Notes: generated from the sequence alone by a model not told the origin. 64,000 nt of DNA from Cymodocea nodosa (GCA_036874045.1 CM072345.1:12758501-12822500); one strand, 5' to 3'. Positions 12,603 to 25,615 are shown, numbered from the stretch's first letter. Translations and numbers: made by a program.

Positions 12603-13095
12603 CACCGCAAGAAAATTGGGGTATAGCAATGGATGAAATCCATTACTATGATCCTTAAATCTATCACTATAAAGAGATTAACATTTGTCACTACATCTAT
12701 CGTCACTATATGTATATAGTGATAGATGTTAAAAATCTGTCATTATATACATGTTACCTATTATAATGGATTTCGTCTGTCATTATATCCATTATAATAG
12801 GATAAATATAGTGATAGATACAGTTCGTCCCTATATATAGATGACATCTATCACTATATATAATTTATAGTGACAAAATTATCTATTATACAATCAGTCA
12901 CAATATGATATACCTATAGTAATGAATATATCTGTTATAGGTATATTACGTTTGCCAATATAGATAAAATAAATATATAAAAAATTAATTTATCATAATA
13001 TCATATACCTATAGTAATGGATATGTCCGTTACTTTAGGTATATTACATCTATCACTATAGATAAAATAAATATGTAAAACATTAGTGATATTTC
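12603..13095. mobile_element. CACTA-like transposon end with subterminal repeats
   Basis: Position 12603 begins CACCGCAAGAAAATTGGGG, one or two changes from the CACTACAAGAAAA terminal repeat typical of plant CACTA elements. It is followed by many short, alternately oriented copies of TAGTGATAGATGT / ATCTATCACTATA and GTAATGGATATATCC. Such subterminal inverted motif clusters are the usual transposase-binding region of this superfamily. No transposase frame and no partner end were found, so it is a remnant or deletion derivative. Assignment is by terminal sequence resemblance only. Confidence 0.55.
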
Positions 13096-13205
13096 ACATT
13101 CATTATTAATAAATATTCTTCAAAAGTTAACATAAAAGAAATAAAAATTTGATAAAATAAATGAATTTATTAAAATGTGAAAAAATTCCATGTAAACGGA
13201 CAATT

Positions 13206-13352
13206 AATCAAATTCAAATCAAGCATTCCATGTCAATCAAAAGCTAAATGCTCCCAACGAAAGCCAATTTAAGCCATTAGTTGTGATGGATGACAAAGAT
13301 GATGTTTTTTGCTTTCCTCCTTTTCTAAACCCAAGTTAGGCAAGTTGAGAAA
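13206..13352 (+). pseudogene. GT31 gene 5'-flank relic (oldest unit)
   Basis: This stretch is closely similar to 17990-18140 and 25565-25700, the promoter/5' region of the GT31-like gene. Shared strings include CTCCCAACGAAAGCCAATTT, TTTAAGCCATTAGTTGT and ACAAAGATGATGTTTTTT, ending in the CTAAACC..AAGTTAGGCAAGTTG block. The coding part is absent. It marks a third, mostly deleted copy of the GT77-GT31 duplication unit just upstream of copy A. Confidence 0.75.
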
Positions 13353-13578
13353 GTAAACATTGTTGGGCGGTACCATAATAAGTGAGAATAGAAACGAGAC
13401 CTGTGCTGGAACCTCTAAAATATGAAAATATTGATTACACCTTACAAAGTAAAGGACGTTTGGGTAAAAGAATGTGTTAATCATTAAGTGTAATTAAATA
13501 CATTAAATGGCATGCAAAAAGATGTCATGCACGTTTAACTCTTTTTTGGAAGTGTAACGTTGCGTTTCTCTGAATCAT

Positions 13579-13585
13579 TATATAA
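13579..13585 (+). promoter_or_regulatory. TATA box of GT77 copy A
   Basis: TATATAA, 47 bp upstream of the chosen ATG at 13632. The matching TATATAA occurs at 21146-21152 (copy B) and 32003-32009 (copy D), each followed by a conserved AAAAGG stretch and leader, which supports it as a real core promoter. Confidence 0.65.
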
Positions 13586-13631
13586 GAAAAGGAGTTTTCC
13601 AAGATCTTGGTGCACACTGCAGACGGTGATA

Positions 13632-16600
13632 ATGCGTTCCACCTCCAGAGCTTCTCAGAATGCAGGTCCTGCATTGGAAAACCCCTCGCTCCTCACCACC
13701 ACCACGACACCTCCTTCCCCCGCTTACCGTCTGTCGTGCCTTGCCCATCGCTACGCTGTCGCCGTCGTCCTCTTCCTCACTGCCTGCGCCATCGCTTATG
13801 GCCTACGTACTACTGCCAACGTCGGTCTCATCCTCGTGCCTTCCTTTGGTCCTTTCGCCTCAGGGAGAGGTAGAGGGGGTGATGTTGTGGGTAATACCCC
13901 CACGCCCCCCAACCAAGACGATATCGACTTGGTGAGTCCATCTCCATCCTTACTTCTCTTGCTCCTACAGATGGTGGTTTCTCTGTTTGCTTCCCTTTTA
14001 TATGTACGATGAATGCATTTCGAAAGCCATACATCTGTTGTTTCTGAATTTTGCAATTGGCATTGATCTTTTCCTCTTATTGGATTGCGTCGATGATCCA
14101 TCATAGGTCGACAGTGAGGATGTGAGACTGGAGAGAGTACTGAAAGAGGCGGCCATGGTGGACAAAACAGTCATCTTGACAAATCTTAATGCTGCTTGGG
14201 CAAGGCCGGGATCTCTTCTCGATCTTTTCCTGGAAAGCTTTAGGGTAGGGAATCAAACGAGGAGGCTACTTGATCATTTGGTGATCGTTGCAATGGACCA
14301 TGAGGCATACGGCTTTTGCAAGGCGGTGCATCCTCATTGTTTTGCTCTTACCACCGAGGGGGTGGACTTCTCCGGGCAGAAAAATTATATGACAGATGGG
14401 TTTCTGAAGATGATGTGGAGGAGGATTGATTTCATGCGAACGGTCCTTGAAAAGGGCTATAACTTCATATTTACGGTACTTACTGGGATTTCTCTCATAA
14501 CTTTTGGTTCAGATCGCAAATGAGTTACCTTTCTTCATGCTCTTCTGAAAATTTACTTTTGCTTAATTTGATATATATCTTCGTATATGTACTTGTTGTT
14601 ATCGCATATCGCTGTGCTAGCTAGTCAGTTTGCCAGGGTGTCATGTTTTTTCTGAAAGAGAAGTAGCTAGCTTGGAATTACTAATTATAAACACTCCCAA
14701 CTGATCTGTTGATGTCGGCTGCTGACGTCCTTGGACAATATATTGGCCATATCTAATTAAGCATGTATTTTTATATAACAAGCAACAAATCAAGCTAGAG
14801 GGCACATCCATCAAGTTTTCCTTGCCACTCCAAGCACCTTTGAATTAGACCTAAGAGATCTCCCCAAGGGACGTGCTCCTCTTTTATCCGTGGGTGGTTG
14901 TCCCTAGTATGGCTTGGGCTTTCCCTGCCATGCATTGGAATAACGTCTAATGGATGCATCCCACGGAGTACTCTACCCATGGTGCATGGTTATAAACTCC
15001 TACATAGTCAGGTTCAAAGCTTAGATAAAGGAGGACAATTAGTATTAATTAATTAATTGTAAAAATTTGTAGATCCTTCATGAATATGAATCTTAAAAAG
15101 AATTTGTTGAAATATAATCCTTTTAGCCACACGTTACATAAAGACCTCAGGTACAGTAAAAAGAAAACAATAGTGAATGTAATACACCTTAAGAATAATA
15201 ATAATATTAAGTTAGGGGTTCTTCGTTGACTTTCATCTATGTATATATATATATAATACATATATAGGTTGATTCTACTCTAAGCACTTACGGTAGTTTT
15301 GCTTCTTTGTCAAGTGAAGAGATTAGGACGTGTGGGTTTGCTTCCTTACAGAATGTTTTGTAAAATCTGTAATGTTCCTCTATACAAAATCTATTTTATC
15401 TGCCATAGTTTGGGTTAGATCGAAGTCAAAATAAAGTACAAAGATCACAAACAAAGATGTTGAAATAAAAATCACAATCACGTAGTCGTTCTTTAGGGTT
15501 GAACTTTTTATTGGGCAGACTGTGTTACGTTCTCGATCGAAACGTATGTGAAATCGTCGCCAAGGATGGTCCGGTTGGCAAAACATAGAAGGTGAACCTC
15601 ATGACCGACCTTAAGAATTTCTAGTAGATGGTGGTTTACACCAGAGTGGTATTAAATGATGAGTCTTAATTTAGAGATGCCTTTGTGTATTATTTATAAT
15701 TGTATCTACAATATGACAGTTATAATAAACAATAAAAGAATTGAAATAACGTCAATAATTAAATACGGATGAAAACAGCAAAATAAGATTTGCTGGCCAT
15801 CTCTTGGCATCAAACCCCGAAGAAGACTGGGTCGCCTAGCCAAATAACGTGGCGACACTTTCGTCGGTTTTGCCAAATGTCGAAAGGTTGACGGTCATTC
15901 TGGTTTGCCATCAGAATGAACAGTGGCAACGACAACCTTTTCTAGCTTGCCGTATACCCCCGATTGGTTGACAGATTCTTCTGCTTTGCCGAATCTTGGA
16001 AAACCAGCGGCGGAGGCATCCATCGACGAACCGGAAGTCACGCTTGGCGAGGGGGTGGACGAGGGTTGAGATTTAAATCAAAGTCGAGTGACCCAATTTT
16101 GTCGTGGACACTAACATTCTCGGACAAGAATGACTAACAACGTTAACTTGGAATATCAAGACGATTTGGTCAGACAGCCAATATATATATAGACTTTTAT
16201 ATTTCCTAATGTATCGACTCATTGCAACCGATTCCTTTGTTGGAAAATGATATCAAAATTTAGATTTTAAGAATCCGAAATGTATAAGAAATCCAGGTAA
16301 TCAAAGAGGAGGAAACCTTACCCAAATTGCCACCACCAACGTCACTTGTCTATCTCTAGTTAGATTTCAGGTTGTCGGCACACCTGGCCTCCACGTGCAT
16401 CTAGGTCCCTTCTCCCTGTCCTCCGATCTCTTTAGATGACTCACCAAAACCCTAAAACTGTAACCCTCTCACTCACCATTTTCCAATAATTTCTCAAAAT
16501 TGTTAGCTAGATAATATTCCTGTTGAGGTGTGGAAGGTAGTGCATGGACAAAATAGATAGAGATTAAGTGGTTAATTAAAATTTTTAATATAAGTTTAAA

Positions 16601-17573
16601 GATAAAGAATATATTAGATAAATAGAGAAAAAACTCTTTAATATCTATATTTAAGAATAAGAATGACATATATACGAAATTGTAGTAATTATTATAGTAC
16701 GAAGTTAATGAATTTAAGAATGTTGTTGCTAATGAATTTCGTTTAAGTCATTTGTAATGTTGTTGCCAATGAATTTCTATGCATATCATTATCACAACCT
16801 TGTGGATATAGATACTATTATTAACATGAAATTCAAGTATCCAGCAATAGTCTTTTTTTTCATGGATTGAGATTTAATAAAGCATTGGCTATAACCTTAA
16901 CATGTAGGAATCTTTTAAACCTCTAATAATTTTTTTCTTGTGTGTTTGAAGGATACAGATATTATGTGGTTTCGTGACCCCTTCCCAAACTTCTATAAAG
17001 ACGGAGATTTTCAAATTTCCAGCGATAGATATCGTGGAAATTCGTTTGATTTACGTAATAGTCCTAATGCAGGTTTTATGTATGTAAAGTCTAGCAATCA
17101 AAGCATTGCATTTTACAAGTTCTGGTACTCATCCAGACTAAAATATCCACGCAAAAATGAACAGGATGTACTTCACTTCATTAAAGGTAATCCTTTTCTG
17201 CACAAAATTGGAATACAAATCCGATTTTTGGATACCGTTTATTTTGGTGGTCTCTGTGAGCCGAGTAAAGATTTAAATAAAGTTTGCACCATGCATACAA
17301 ACTGTTGTATTGGTTTAAGTAGAAAGTTAAACGATCTAAGAGCTATGATTGAGGATTGGAAATACTTCATGTCTCAACCTTCAAGCACAAAAAATTCTCG
17401 TTCGGCATTTTGGAGCGTACCACAAAAATGCAGGTAAAAAATTGGACCATTAACATGTATAATGTTGTTGCTTTCTCTACATGCTTTGCATTTGCATATT
17501 TCCTGTATTGAAGAATTAACCTAATATGGTTTTTCTTCTTTCTTGCAGTTTTGATCCAATTACCGATGCTTGA
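13632..17573 (+). CDS. GT77-type nucleotide-diphospho-sugar transferase, copy A (4 exons)
   Basis: Exons 13632-13931, 14107-14475, 16952-17433 and 17549-17573 (phases 0, 0, 2; all GT-AG) give 391 aa. Exon 1 encodes a short cytosolic tail, a signal-anchor helix (about residues 41-57) and a Gly-rich stem. Exon 2 encodes the start of the Nucleotid_trans domain (PF03407; LTNLNAAWARPGSLLDLF, LVIVAMD). Exon 3 opens with the DTD motif (residues 224-226, in FTDTDIMWFRDPF) and holds FYKFWYSS, IQIRFLDTVYFGG and CTMHTNCCIGL. Exon 4 adds only a short tail after PQKC. It belongs with At4g15970-like proteins, expected to be Golgi type II transferases using an unknown nucleotide sugar. The ATG equivalent to that of B and D is lost (GACGGT for GACATG), so the start is the next ATG, four codons further in. 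Intron 2 is about 2.5 kb. It is the most diverged open copy; no break was seen. Confidence 0.88.
15780..16130. other. GC-rich insertion inside intron 2 of copy A
   Basis: A segment of clearly higher GC than the surrounding intron, rich in CTTTCGTCGG, TTTGCCGAATC and GGCGAGGGGG strings, with no counterpart in intron 2 of copies B, D or E. It is non-coding in all frames I checked and is probably a transposon fragment of unknown class. Confidence 0.5.
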
Positions 17574-17989
17574 TGTTTTCAGTTGTTTACGCACATCACT
17601 TTGCAACTGAAGCACTTAGCATGATGTAGTGGCCCGCATTTGGATGGTTCGGTCTCCCTCTAGTTCCTTTATTCGTTTGTACCCTTGAAGTTTGTTTTCA
17701 TTTGATCATTTGATGTTTATATTTCAAAGAGGGAACTTGTCAAGTCTCTGTTTTGGATTGTTCTTCGGAGTCGTAATTGTGGTATTTATTCCAATTACTG
17801 TTTAATTTTGAAAATTATTGATTTTACTTAGTATAGAACCTGATCATTTTTGTTACGAGATATTTATAAAATGAGGAAAGGTCACATGTGCAAGCCAAAC
17901 TTGGACTTCTCAAGTCTCAACAAATTGTTGTCAATAATTTAACTAGAACCATCAAAGTCAGTTAGAACTCGATTCCCAGTTGACAACTG

Positions 17990-18430
17990 ATCAGATTCAG
18001 ATCAAACGTTAAGTGTTAATCAAAAGCTAATTACTCCCAATGAAAACCAATTTAAGCCATTAGTTGTCACGTTCAACAAAGATGATGTTTTTTCTTTTCT
18101 TTCTTTCCTAAACCAAAGTTTGGCTACAAATCGCCTTCTTATCACGAAAAAATCAATTTATTGAGCTCCTTTTCCGCATTTGTTGACTTTGCAAATTCTA
18201 ATATTGACCCTATCAAGTCCAACAGTAGCTGCCGTGGCGGCACAACAAGCACGCATTTCTCTTATTATTATAATCTTCAGTTCGACTTCACACAACCAAC
18301 GGAGAAGAAAAGAACCACATCGCCCACTTCCTTCCCATTGCCTCCTCCACCGGTCAAGCTCAAGCGATGTGTCGCCAGTGGAAGGCCCTCGTCCTCCTTC
18401 ACTCATAGTTGTAGTCATCAATAATAGCAA
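17990..18430 (+). pseudogene. GT31 5'-region relic after copy A
   Basis: Aligns with 25565-26000, the upstream region and beginning of the intact GT31-like gene. Conserved pieces are the TTTAAGCCATTAGTTGTCAC promoter block, CAATTTATTGA, the CTTCAGTTCGACTTCACACA block and CTCAAGCGATG..GTCGCC..GTGG. Homology ends near 18420, about 35-40 codons short of the region where the enzyme domain would begin, so the catalytic part is gone. The ATG corresponding to 25758 is also absent (GCATTTGTTGAC). It shows that copy A was once followed by a GT31 gene, as copy B still is. Confidence 0.85.
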
Positions 18431-18829
18431 GAAAATTTGCTCGAGAATATGTTGACAAGGGAAAATTTTCCCATATTTCTACACGTATCCGAGCAAATGT
18501 TTATTTGTACTAATAATCTAAGTGGTGGGAAACAAAGGTTTAGTTCGTTGGGCTTTGGGATAGACCTCAGACCTGGCTATCATTGTAACTCAAGGTAAAG
18601 TCTGGAATTTTCTTTGATAAGATCTTTAATTTTTGAAATGGCAAATGCCAAAGTCTACAAATGTCGACCTTGCAAATATAGAAAACATGAATTTTCCATA
18701 CAACCTCCTCGATATTTTTCTAACTATATTTGCTTTAATGTTTCAATTGATCAAATTTATCCTATTGCAAATTTTGTTTCATATCATCACATTCATTTTC
18801 ATCATACATATTTTTCGTCACTTTTATAT

Positions 18830-20300
18830 GATCATCATGAGCTACATTCTTACCAAGAAGCAAAAGAAGAACCTCGATGGTGTCAAGCAATGAAAAACAA
18901 AATTAAAGCTTTAGAAGATAACAAAACTTGGAAACTTCTGGATTTGTCCTTTGGTAAATGCTTCATTGACTGCAAATGAGTATATAAAGTCAAATTTAAA
19001 GTAGATAGGAGTGTTGAAAGGTGCAATGCCTGCTTAGTAGCAAAGGGTTTCATTCAGAAGGAAGTACTAAATTACAAAGAAATGTTATCCTCAATGGCCA
19101 AAATTGTAACCATGTGATGTCTTCTTGCTATTGCTATCACAAAAAAAGGGGAGCTGCAACAACTCAATGTCAATAATGTGTTCTTACATGGTGACTTACA
19201 AGAAGAATATAAATGAACCTTGGGGAATGAAAATTAAGGGGGAGAAAGTTTGCTTGCTTAAAAGATTAATTTATAGATTAAAGCAATCATCAAAGAATTA
19301 GTATTTTAAATTACAGTAATCTCTTGTGAAATTAGGCTTCACATCATCTCATGCAGATTATAGTCTGTTATTCGAAGGTCATGTAATTCTATTATCATTT
19401 TGCTTATTTATGTCGACGATATTTTACTTGTAGGGGATGGCCATTATGAAATACTAGGATTGAAGAACTAGTTAAACAATTCCTTCAAATTAAAAGACCT
19501 AAGCACCTCGAAGCATTTTCTAGACATTGAAATATCATAGATAAAAGCAGGTTCGTTTTTGTCTTAACATAAATACCTTCTTAATTTACTTAAATACACT
19601 AGAATGTTGGCTTGCTATCCCACTTCAATTCCTATTCCAGAAAAATTACAACATGAATGGTACGGTATGATATTATCTGATCCTACTTTATATCACAAAC
19701 TTATTAGCAAATTAGTTTACTTGACAATCACACACCCAAATATTTCTTATTCTATCCAATACTATAGTCAATTTATCCAAAATCCTTCCTAAAGTCATTT
19801 ACAAGGTCATATTCATGTCTTGAAATATTTGAAAGTGGCTCCAAGTATGGTTACTTTTCTTAGTTCCAAAGGGACACCAGTTTTGTAAGACTACTCAGGT
19901 GTCAATTGGGCTCATTGCCCAGTTACACGGTGCTTAGTTTCTAGGTATTACATTTATTTTGATGATTCTTTGGTTTTGTGAAAGTCCAAGAAGTAGAAAA
20001 CTATGGGCAGGTCTTCCGCTGAAGTTGAGTATTGTGCTTTAGCACATGCTATCAACGAAGTTATATGGTTGCAGACTCTATTGCCTGATTTGGGTATACT
20101 ACAACTCACACATTCCTCTATGTATTGTGATAACTTCACTGCTTGGATATAGCACGTAATCCAATTTTTCATAAACGAACTAAACACGTAAAGTTGTATT
20201 GTTATTTTGTTTGTGAAAAATATCTCAAAGGTGATATCCAATTCTAGTTTACTCGCTCCATTCATTAAATTATCGATATTTTCACGAAACCTTCGAGTAG
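18830..20300 (+). mobile_element. Ty1/copia retrotransposon pol relic (RT-RNase H)
   Basis: Frames in order spell copia reverse transcriptase: EPRWCQAMKNKIKALEDNKT, then WKLL, CLVAKGFIQKE and VNNVFLHGDLQEE, with the catalytic YVDD at 19409-19420 (YVDDILLVGD). The connection/RNase H part follows: LVYLTITHPNISYSIQYYSQF, HVLKYLKV, RSSAEVEYCALAHAINEVIW and MYCDNFTAW. Many stops and frameshifts show decay. Gag, protease and most of integrase are missing, and no LTR pair was found. It lies directly after the truncated GT31 relic, so its insertion or associated deletion probably removed the GT31 coding part. Confidence 0.9.
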
Positions 20301-20906
20301 TCCTATGCTTTTTAGATTTATTGTTAAATCGTAACCTCTTCTCCCTAATTTAAGAAGATGCATTATCTTGTAAATTTTGTACAGTCATTTAAAATGTTAT
20401 TGGGTTTGGATGCACTTGTTTATTAGATCCACTGTAATTGTATATAAATATTTTTTCCTTTTGTAGGATCCTCACTCGATTATTTCATCGTTTGTTGGAG
20501 TTGGAGTCACGCTTCCACGTAAGAAATGGATGGGCGAGGGTAGCTTAGTTGTGTTGTTCAATATTGTTGTTAGTTTTAATCAACTTTAAATATAAGTAAC
20601 AAAGAAGAGTAAAAAGGAGGTAAAAGATGGAAAAGAATGAAGACTAGGGTGCACAGGAGAAAAATAAATTTCTATTTTATTTATGAAGTAGATGACAATA
20701 AAGATAAAGACCTCGAAGTTGTAAAAAGTAGATGGGAACAAAACTTTGATCTTAATATAAATCACTTTTTGACCTAAAAAAGTCAAATCTTATTTTAATA
20801 TCATGTGAACAAATGGGGAGGAGTAAAAGATTTTTTATTTACTGGTCCTTGTGCACAAGGGGCGGCTTTGGTGGACCTAACTTGCTTGCCACTTGAAAGT
20901 AATCCA

Positions 20907-21170
20907 CTGTAACATTTTAAAATCTCGATAGCTTCAAAAAACAAATTACATTATTCTTATCATTTATAAAAACTATAAGTATCACTGCTTCTAATCAATT
21001 AAATTATTATTGTTGATTATAATAATTTAATGATGTTAGAGAAGATGAATTGCATATGACATGGTAGTATTTAACGTTGATAGAAAATAAAAGAATTTAT
21101 GAAAGCACAAGATGGAGAGAAAATTTAAACTATAAGTTAAATCCTTATATAACAAAAGGAGTCTAATAAG
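20907..21170 (+). promoter_or_regulatory. promoter region of GT77 copy B
   Basis: About 250 bp, AT-rich, closely matching the promoter of copy D (31605 onward). Shared features are ACTATAAGTATCACTGCTTC, an AATTATTATTGTTGATTA block, GATGTTAGAGAAGATGAATT and a TATATAA box at 21146-21152, 46 bp from the ATG. The matching block is duplicated in D but single here. Confidence 0.7.
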
Positions 21171-21191
21171 ATCTTGGCGCAGACTGCAGAC

Positions 21192-24100
21192 ATGGCCACA
21201 ACTCGTTCCACCTCCAGACCTTCTCAAAATGAAGGTCCTGCAATGGAAAACCCCTCGCTCCTGCCCACTACCACGACGCATCCTTCCCTCACTTCCTTTC
21301 GCTACACTGTCGTTGTCGTCCTCTTCCTCATCGCCTGGGCCACTGTTTATGCCCTCCGTGGAGCCAACGTCGGTCGCATCGTCGTGCCTTCCTTTGGTCC
21401 ATTCGCCTCAGGGAGAGGTAGAGGTGGTGATGTTGTGGGCAATGCTCCCATGCCCCCCAACCAAGACGATCTCGACTTGGTGAGTCCATCCATCCTTAAT
21501 TCTCTTGCTCCTGCAGCTGATGTTTCTCTGTTTGCCTCCATTTTCTGTTTATACGTACGATGGATGCATGTCGAAAGCCATATGTTGTTTTTGAATATGT
21601 TCTGTAATTGGCATCTTATAGCTAGTACTCTTAATTATTGGATTGAGCTGATGATCGATGATAGGTCGACAGTGAGGATGTGAGACTGGAGAGAGTACTG
21701 AAAGAGGCGGCCATGGTGGACAAAACAGTCATCTTGACAAATCTTAACGCTGCTTGGGCAAGGCCGGGATCTCTTCTCGATGTTTTCCTGGAAAGCTTTA
21801 GGGTAGGGAATCAAACGAGGAGGCTACTTGATCATTTGGTGATCGTTGCACTGGACCATGAGGCATACGTGTTTTGCAAGGCAGTGCATCCTCATTGTTT
21901 TGCTCTTACCACCGAGGGTGTGGACTTCGCCGGACAGAAAAATTATATGACAGATGGGTATCTGAAGATTGTGTGGAGAAAGATTGATTTCTTGCGAACA
22001 GTCCTTGAAAAGGGCTATAACTTCATATTTACGGTACTTGCTGGGATTTCTCTCATAACTTTTGGTTCAGATCGCAAATGAGTTACCTTTCTTCATGCTC
22101 TTCTGAAAATTTATTTTTGCTTAATTTGATATATAACTTCGTATATATACTTGTTGTTATCACATATCACTGTGCTAGCTAGTCAGTTTGCCAGGGTGTT
22201 ATGTTTTTTCTGAAATAGAAGTAGCTAGCTTGGAATTAGCAATTATAAAGACTCCCAACTGGTCTGTTGATGTCGGCCGTTGACGTCCTTGGATAATATA
22301 TTGGCCATTTCTAATTAAGCATGTCTTTTTATATAACAAGCAACAAATTACGCCAGAGGACACATCCATCAAGTTTTCCTTCCCACTCCAAGCACCTTTG
22401 AATTAGACCTAAGAGATCTCCCCATGGGACGTGCTCCGCTTTTATCCGTGGGTGGTTGTCCCTAGTATGGCTTGGGCTTTCCCTGCCATGCATTGGGATA
22501 ACGTCTAATGGATGTATCTCACGGAGTACCCTACCTACGGTTTACAATAGTAGAGTGAATTAGTATTAAATAAATAATTAACTAGTTGTAAAAATATATT
22601 TGTCAATACTTTGCGAATATGAATCTTAAAAATAATTTGTGTATGCGTACATGCGTGTGTAGGCGTGCTCATGCACGCGCCCGTAGCAATTTTGGTGTGA
22701 GAACCGAGTAGAGAAAGAGAACAGGTGGGTTTCCTTTCTTATGGAATATTTTGTAAAATCTGCAATGTTCCTTCATATAATATATTTTATCTATCTTCGT
22801 TTGTGTAAGATCGAAGTGAAAAGAATGCAGAAAGATCACAAAAAAATATGTTAAAGTAAAAATCACAATCACGTGAACAAAGATTTTGATGTATGTTACA
22901 GATAAAATTCTTTTTATTTAACGATAGGTAGTTGCTTTGCTTGGCAATAATTTAGAATTCAATATTATAATTATAGTAAACGGTTAAATGAAGGTGATTT
23001 TCAAAATATCAATTATTTTATTAAATTTTTAAAACCAATTTATGATATTACTGTTAAATTATTAATTGAAGTTTATTACTCTACTTCTATTTACGCTTTA
23101 CACCATTTGTTTAAAAATACTTTCATTTTCAAAACTATGGTAGTGTGAGATTTTTTTTGGGCCTGTAGTTAAACAAAAAATTTAAAATATTGACATGATG
23201 TTCTTTTATTATATGTCTTGAGTGTTTGTTTAGATCTACGAGTAAATAAACATTAATTAGTAAACTAATAGATAAGATACAAAAATATTTAGGTAGAGAG
23301 ATTAATTTGACTCCACAAATAGTAGAAGATAATTTAAATAAAACGTTTAATTGACATGCTCATAAGTTTCATTTTGTCAACCACCATCATCAATGAAAGC
23401 TTTGTTATAGGTTTTGAGAAGATGTAGCTAATTTAATTTATTGTTTACCTAGCTATTAGTGGAAAACTCTTTACTAGAAAATATCTAAATGATCATGTAA
23501 AGGAGTAAAATAGGAAATACGAGAGAAACCGTGAGAGACATTTGATTTTGGTAATAGAAATGAAAAAGAAATTTTAAATTTAGACTTTAACGTAGCTTTA
23601 AACCTTTTGGTAGAAAATACATGTTTTACAAAAAGAAACAGAGAATTTAATTATATTTAGTAGTTCCAATAGTAGTCAAATAGATTTTTTACTTTTGAGA
23701 AAAATAGAATCAAGAATGTTTAAATACCATAAGATTATTTTGTGAGAAAACTTAACTACATAACATAGGTTATTAGTATTATCTGTTAGTATCAAAATTA
23801 AGAGAAAAAGGGATTAAAGTACATAAGAACCTAAATGTTAGGTGGTAAAATCTAAAACGGGAAAAAAAAAAATTTAGAAATATCTTGTTAAAATGAGCAT
23901 AAGAAATAAACGAAGAGGTAAATAAACTTTTAAATGGAATGACTATTTATATTAAAAATATTATTAAGAAAATTTGAAGAGAGTTATGTGGGATAACTCC
24001 ACTAAGTAAAGAAAGTTGGTGGTTGTACGAGGATGTACAAAAGATAATAAAGAAAAAGAAAAGGAAATGGTAAAAGACCTTCTATAAATGTAGAAATGAA

Positions 24101-25176
24101 GAAAATATAGAGAAGTACAAACATGTAAAAAGGAATTTTATGAAAATTACTAGGTGCCGGAATGCAAATAGAAGAAATAGTATATTAAGGTTTTATTTGT
24201 CTTGCAAGTTTAGTTTTACATTGGTTGTATTTCTCTCAGTCAAATAGCCAATATATATATATATGGAATTTTATATTTACTAATTCATCAATTCATATAT
24301 AGAATTCCAACATGATATCAAAATTTAGATTACGGGAATTCTAGTTGTCGACAACCTGCACGTGCATCTAGGTCCCTTTTCCCTATCCTTGGATCTCTTT
24401 AGATGTCTCACCAAAACCCTAAAACTGTAACCACTCACTATTTTCCAATAATTTCCCAAAATTGTTAGCCAGATAATATTTCTATTGAGGTGTGAAAGTG
24501 CATACAAAAAATAGAGATTAAGTGGTTAACTAATTTTTTCTTTTGCGTGTTTGAAGGATACAGACATTGTGTGGTTTCGTGACCCCTTCCCACACTTCTA
24601 CAAAGACGGAGATTTTCAAGTTTCCTGCGATGGATATCGTGGAAATTCATTTGATTTACGCAATGGTCCTAATACAGGTTTTAAGTACGTAAAGTCTAGC
24701 AATCAAACCATTGAATTTTACAAATTCTGGTACTCATCAAGATTGAGATATCGACGCAAAAATGACCAGCAAGTATTTAATTTCATCAAAGTCCATCCTT
24801 TTCTGCACAAAATTGGAATGCAAATCCGATTTTTGGATACTGTCTATTTTGGCGGTCTCTGTCAACCCAGTAAAGATCTAAATAAGGTTTGCACCATGCA
24901 TACAAACTGTTGTATTGGTTTAAGTAGAAAGATAAATGATCTAAGAGTTATGATTGAGGATTGGAAATATTTCTTGTCTCTCCCTCCAAGCACAAAAAAT
25001 TCTCGTTCGGCATTTTGGAGTGTGCCACAAAAGTGCAGGTAAAAAATTCGAACCATCAACATAATGTTGTTGCAAAAATTGTCTATATGCTTTTCATTTC
25101 CATAATTCTTGTATAGAATTAAACTAATAAGGTTTGTCTTTCTTCTTGCAGTGTTGCTCGAATTACTGGTACTTGA
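21192..25176 (+). CDS. GT77-type nucleotide-diphospho-sugar transferase, copy B (4 exons)
   Basis: Exons 21192-21479, 21665-22033, 24557-25038 and 25152-25176 give 387 aa with the same intron phases as copy A. The start ATG follows GGCGCAGACTGCAGAC, which is conserved in D. A hydrophobic signal-anchor spans about residues 39-55, followed by a stem (SFGPFASGRGRGGD). The catalytic domain carries LTNLNAAWARPGSLLDVF and the DTD motif at residues 220-222, followed by VWFRDPF. Exon 3 retains FYKFWYSS and the CTMHTNCCIGL block, and the protein ends PQKCSVARITGT. Compared with A and the relic, the exon-3 motif YPRKN is YRRKN and CEPS is CQPS; both are substitutions, not breaks. The expected role is a Golgi glycosyltransferase of unknown acceptor. 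Upstream is the copia relic; 0.8 kb downstream is the GT31-like gene. Confidence 0.92.
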
Positions 25177-25615
25177 TGCTTTCAGTTGTTTATGCACATT
25201 ACATTGCAACAGAAGCACTTCATAATATAAAAGGCTTGTGTTTGGATGGCTCGGTCTTCCTCTAGTTCTTTTATCCATTTGAATTCTTCAAGCTTGATGT
25301 TTCACATTCCAAACAGAGAACTTGTCAATTAATTCTCAGTCTTGGATTGTTCTCCGGAGTCGTAAGTGTGGTATTTATTCCAATTACTGTTTACTTTCGA
25401 AAATTATTGATTTGAGTACTGCGTATTGAACTCGGATAATTTTTGTCGTGAGATATTTATAAAATGAGGAAAGGTCATATGTGCAAGTCAGAGATGGATT
25501 TCTCGAGTCTCAACAAATTCTTGTCAATAGTTTAATCAGAACCATCGAACGCCCCAGTGGTCGGCTGATCAAATTCAGATCAAATGTTCCATGTTAAATG
25601 CTCCAATTGAAAGCC

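Noticed and set aside
13796-14104. Minus-strand frames opposite exon 1 of the GT77 copies
   Set aside because: Antisense shadows of a GC-rich exon; they recur at each copy only because the exon is duplicated.
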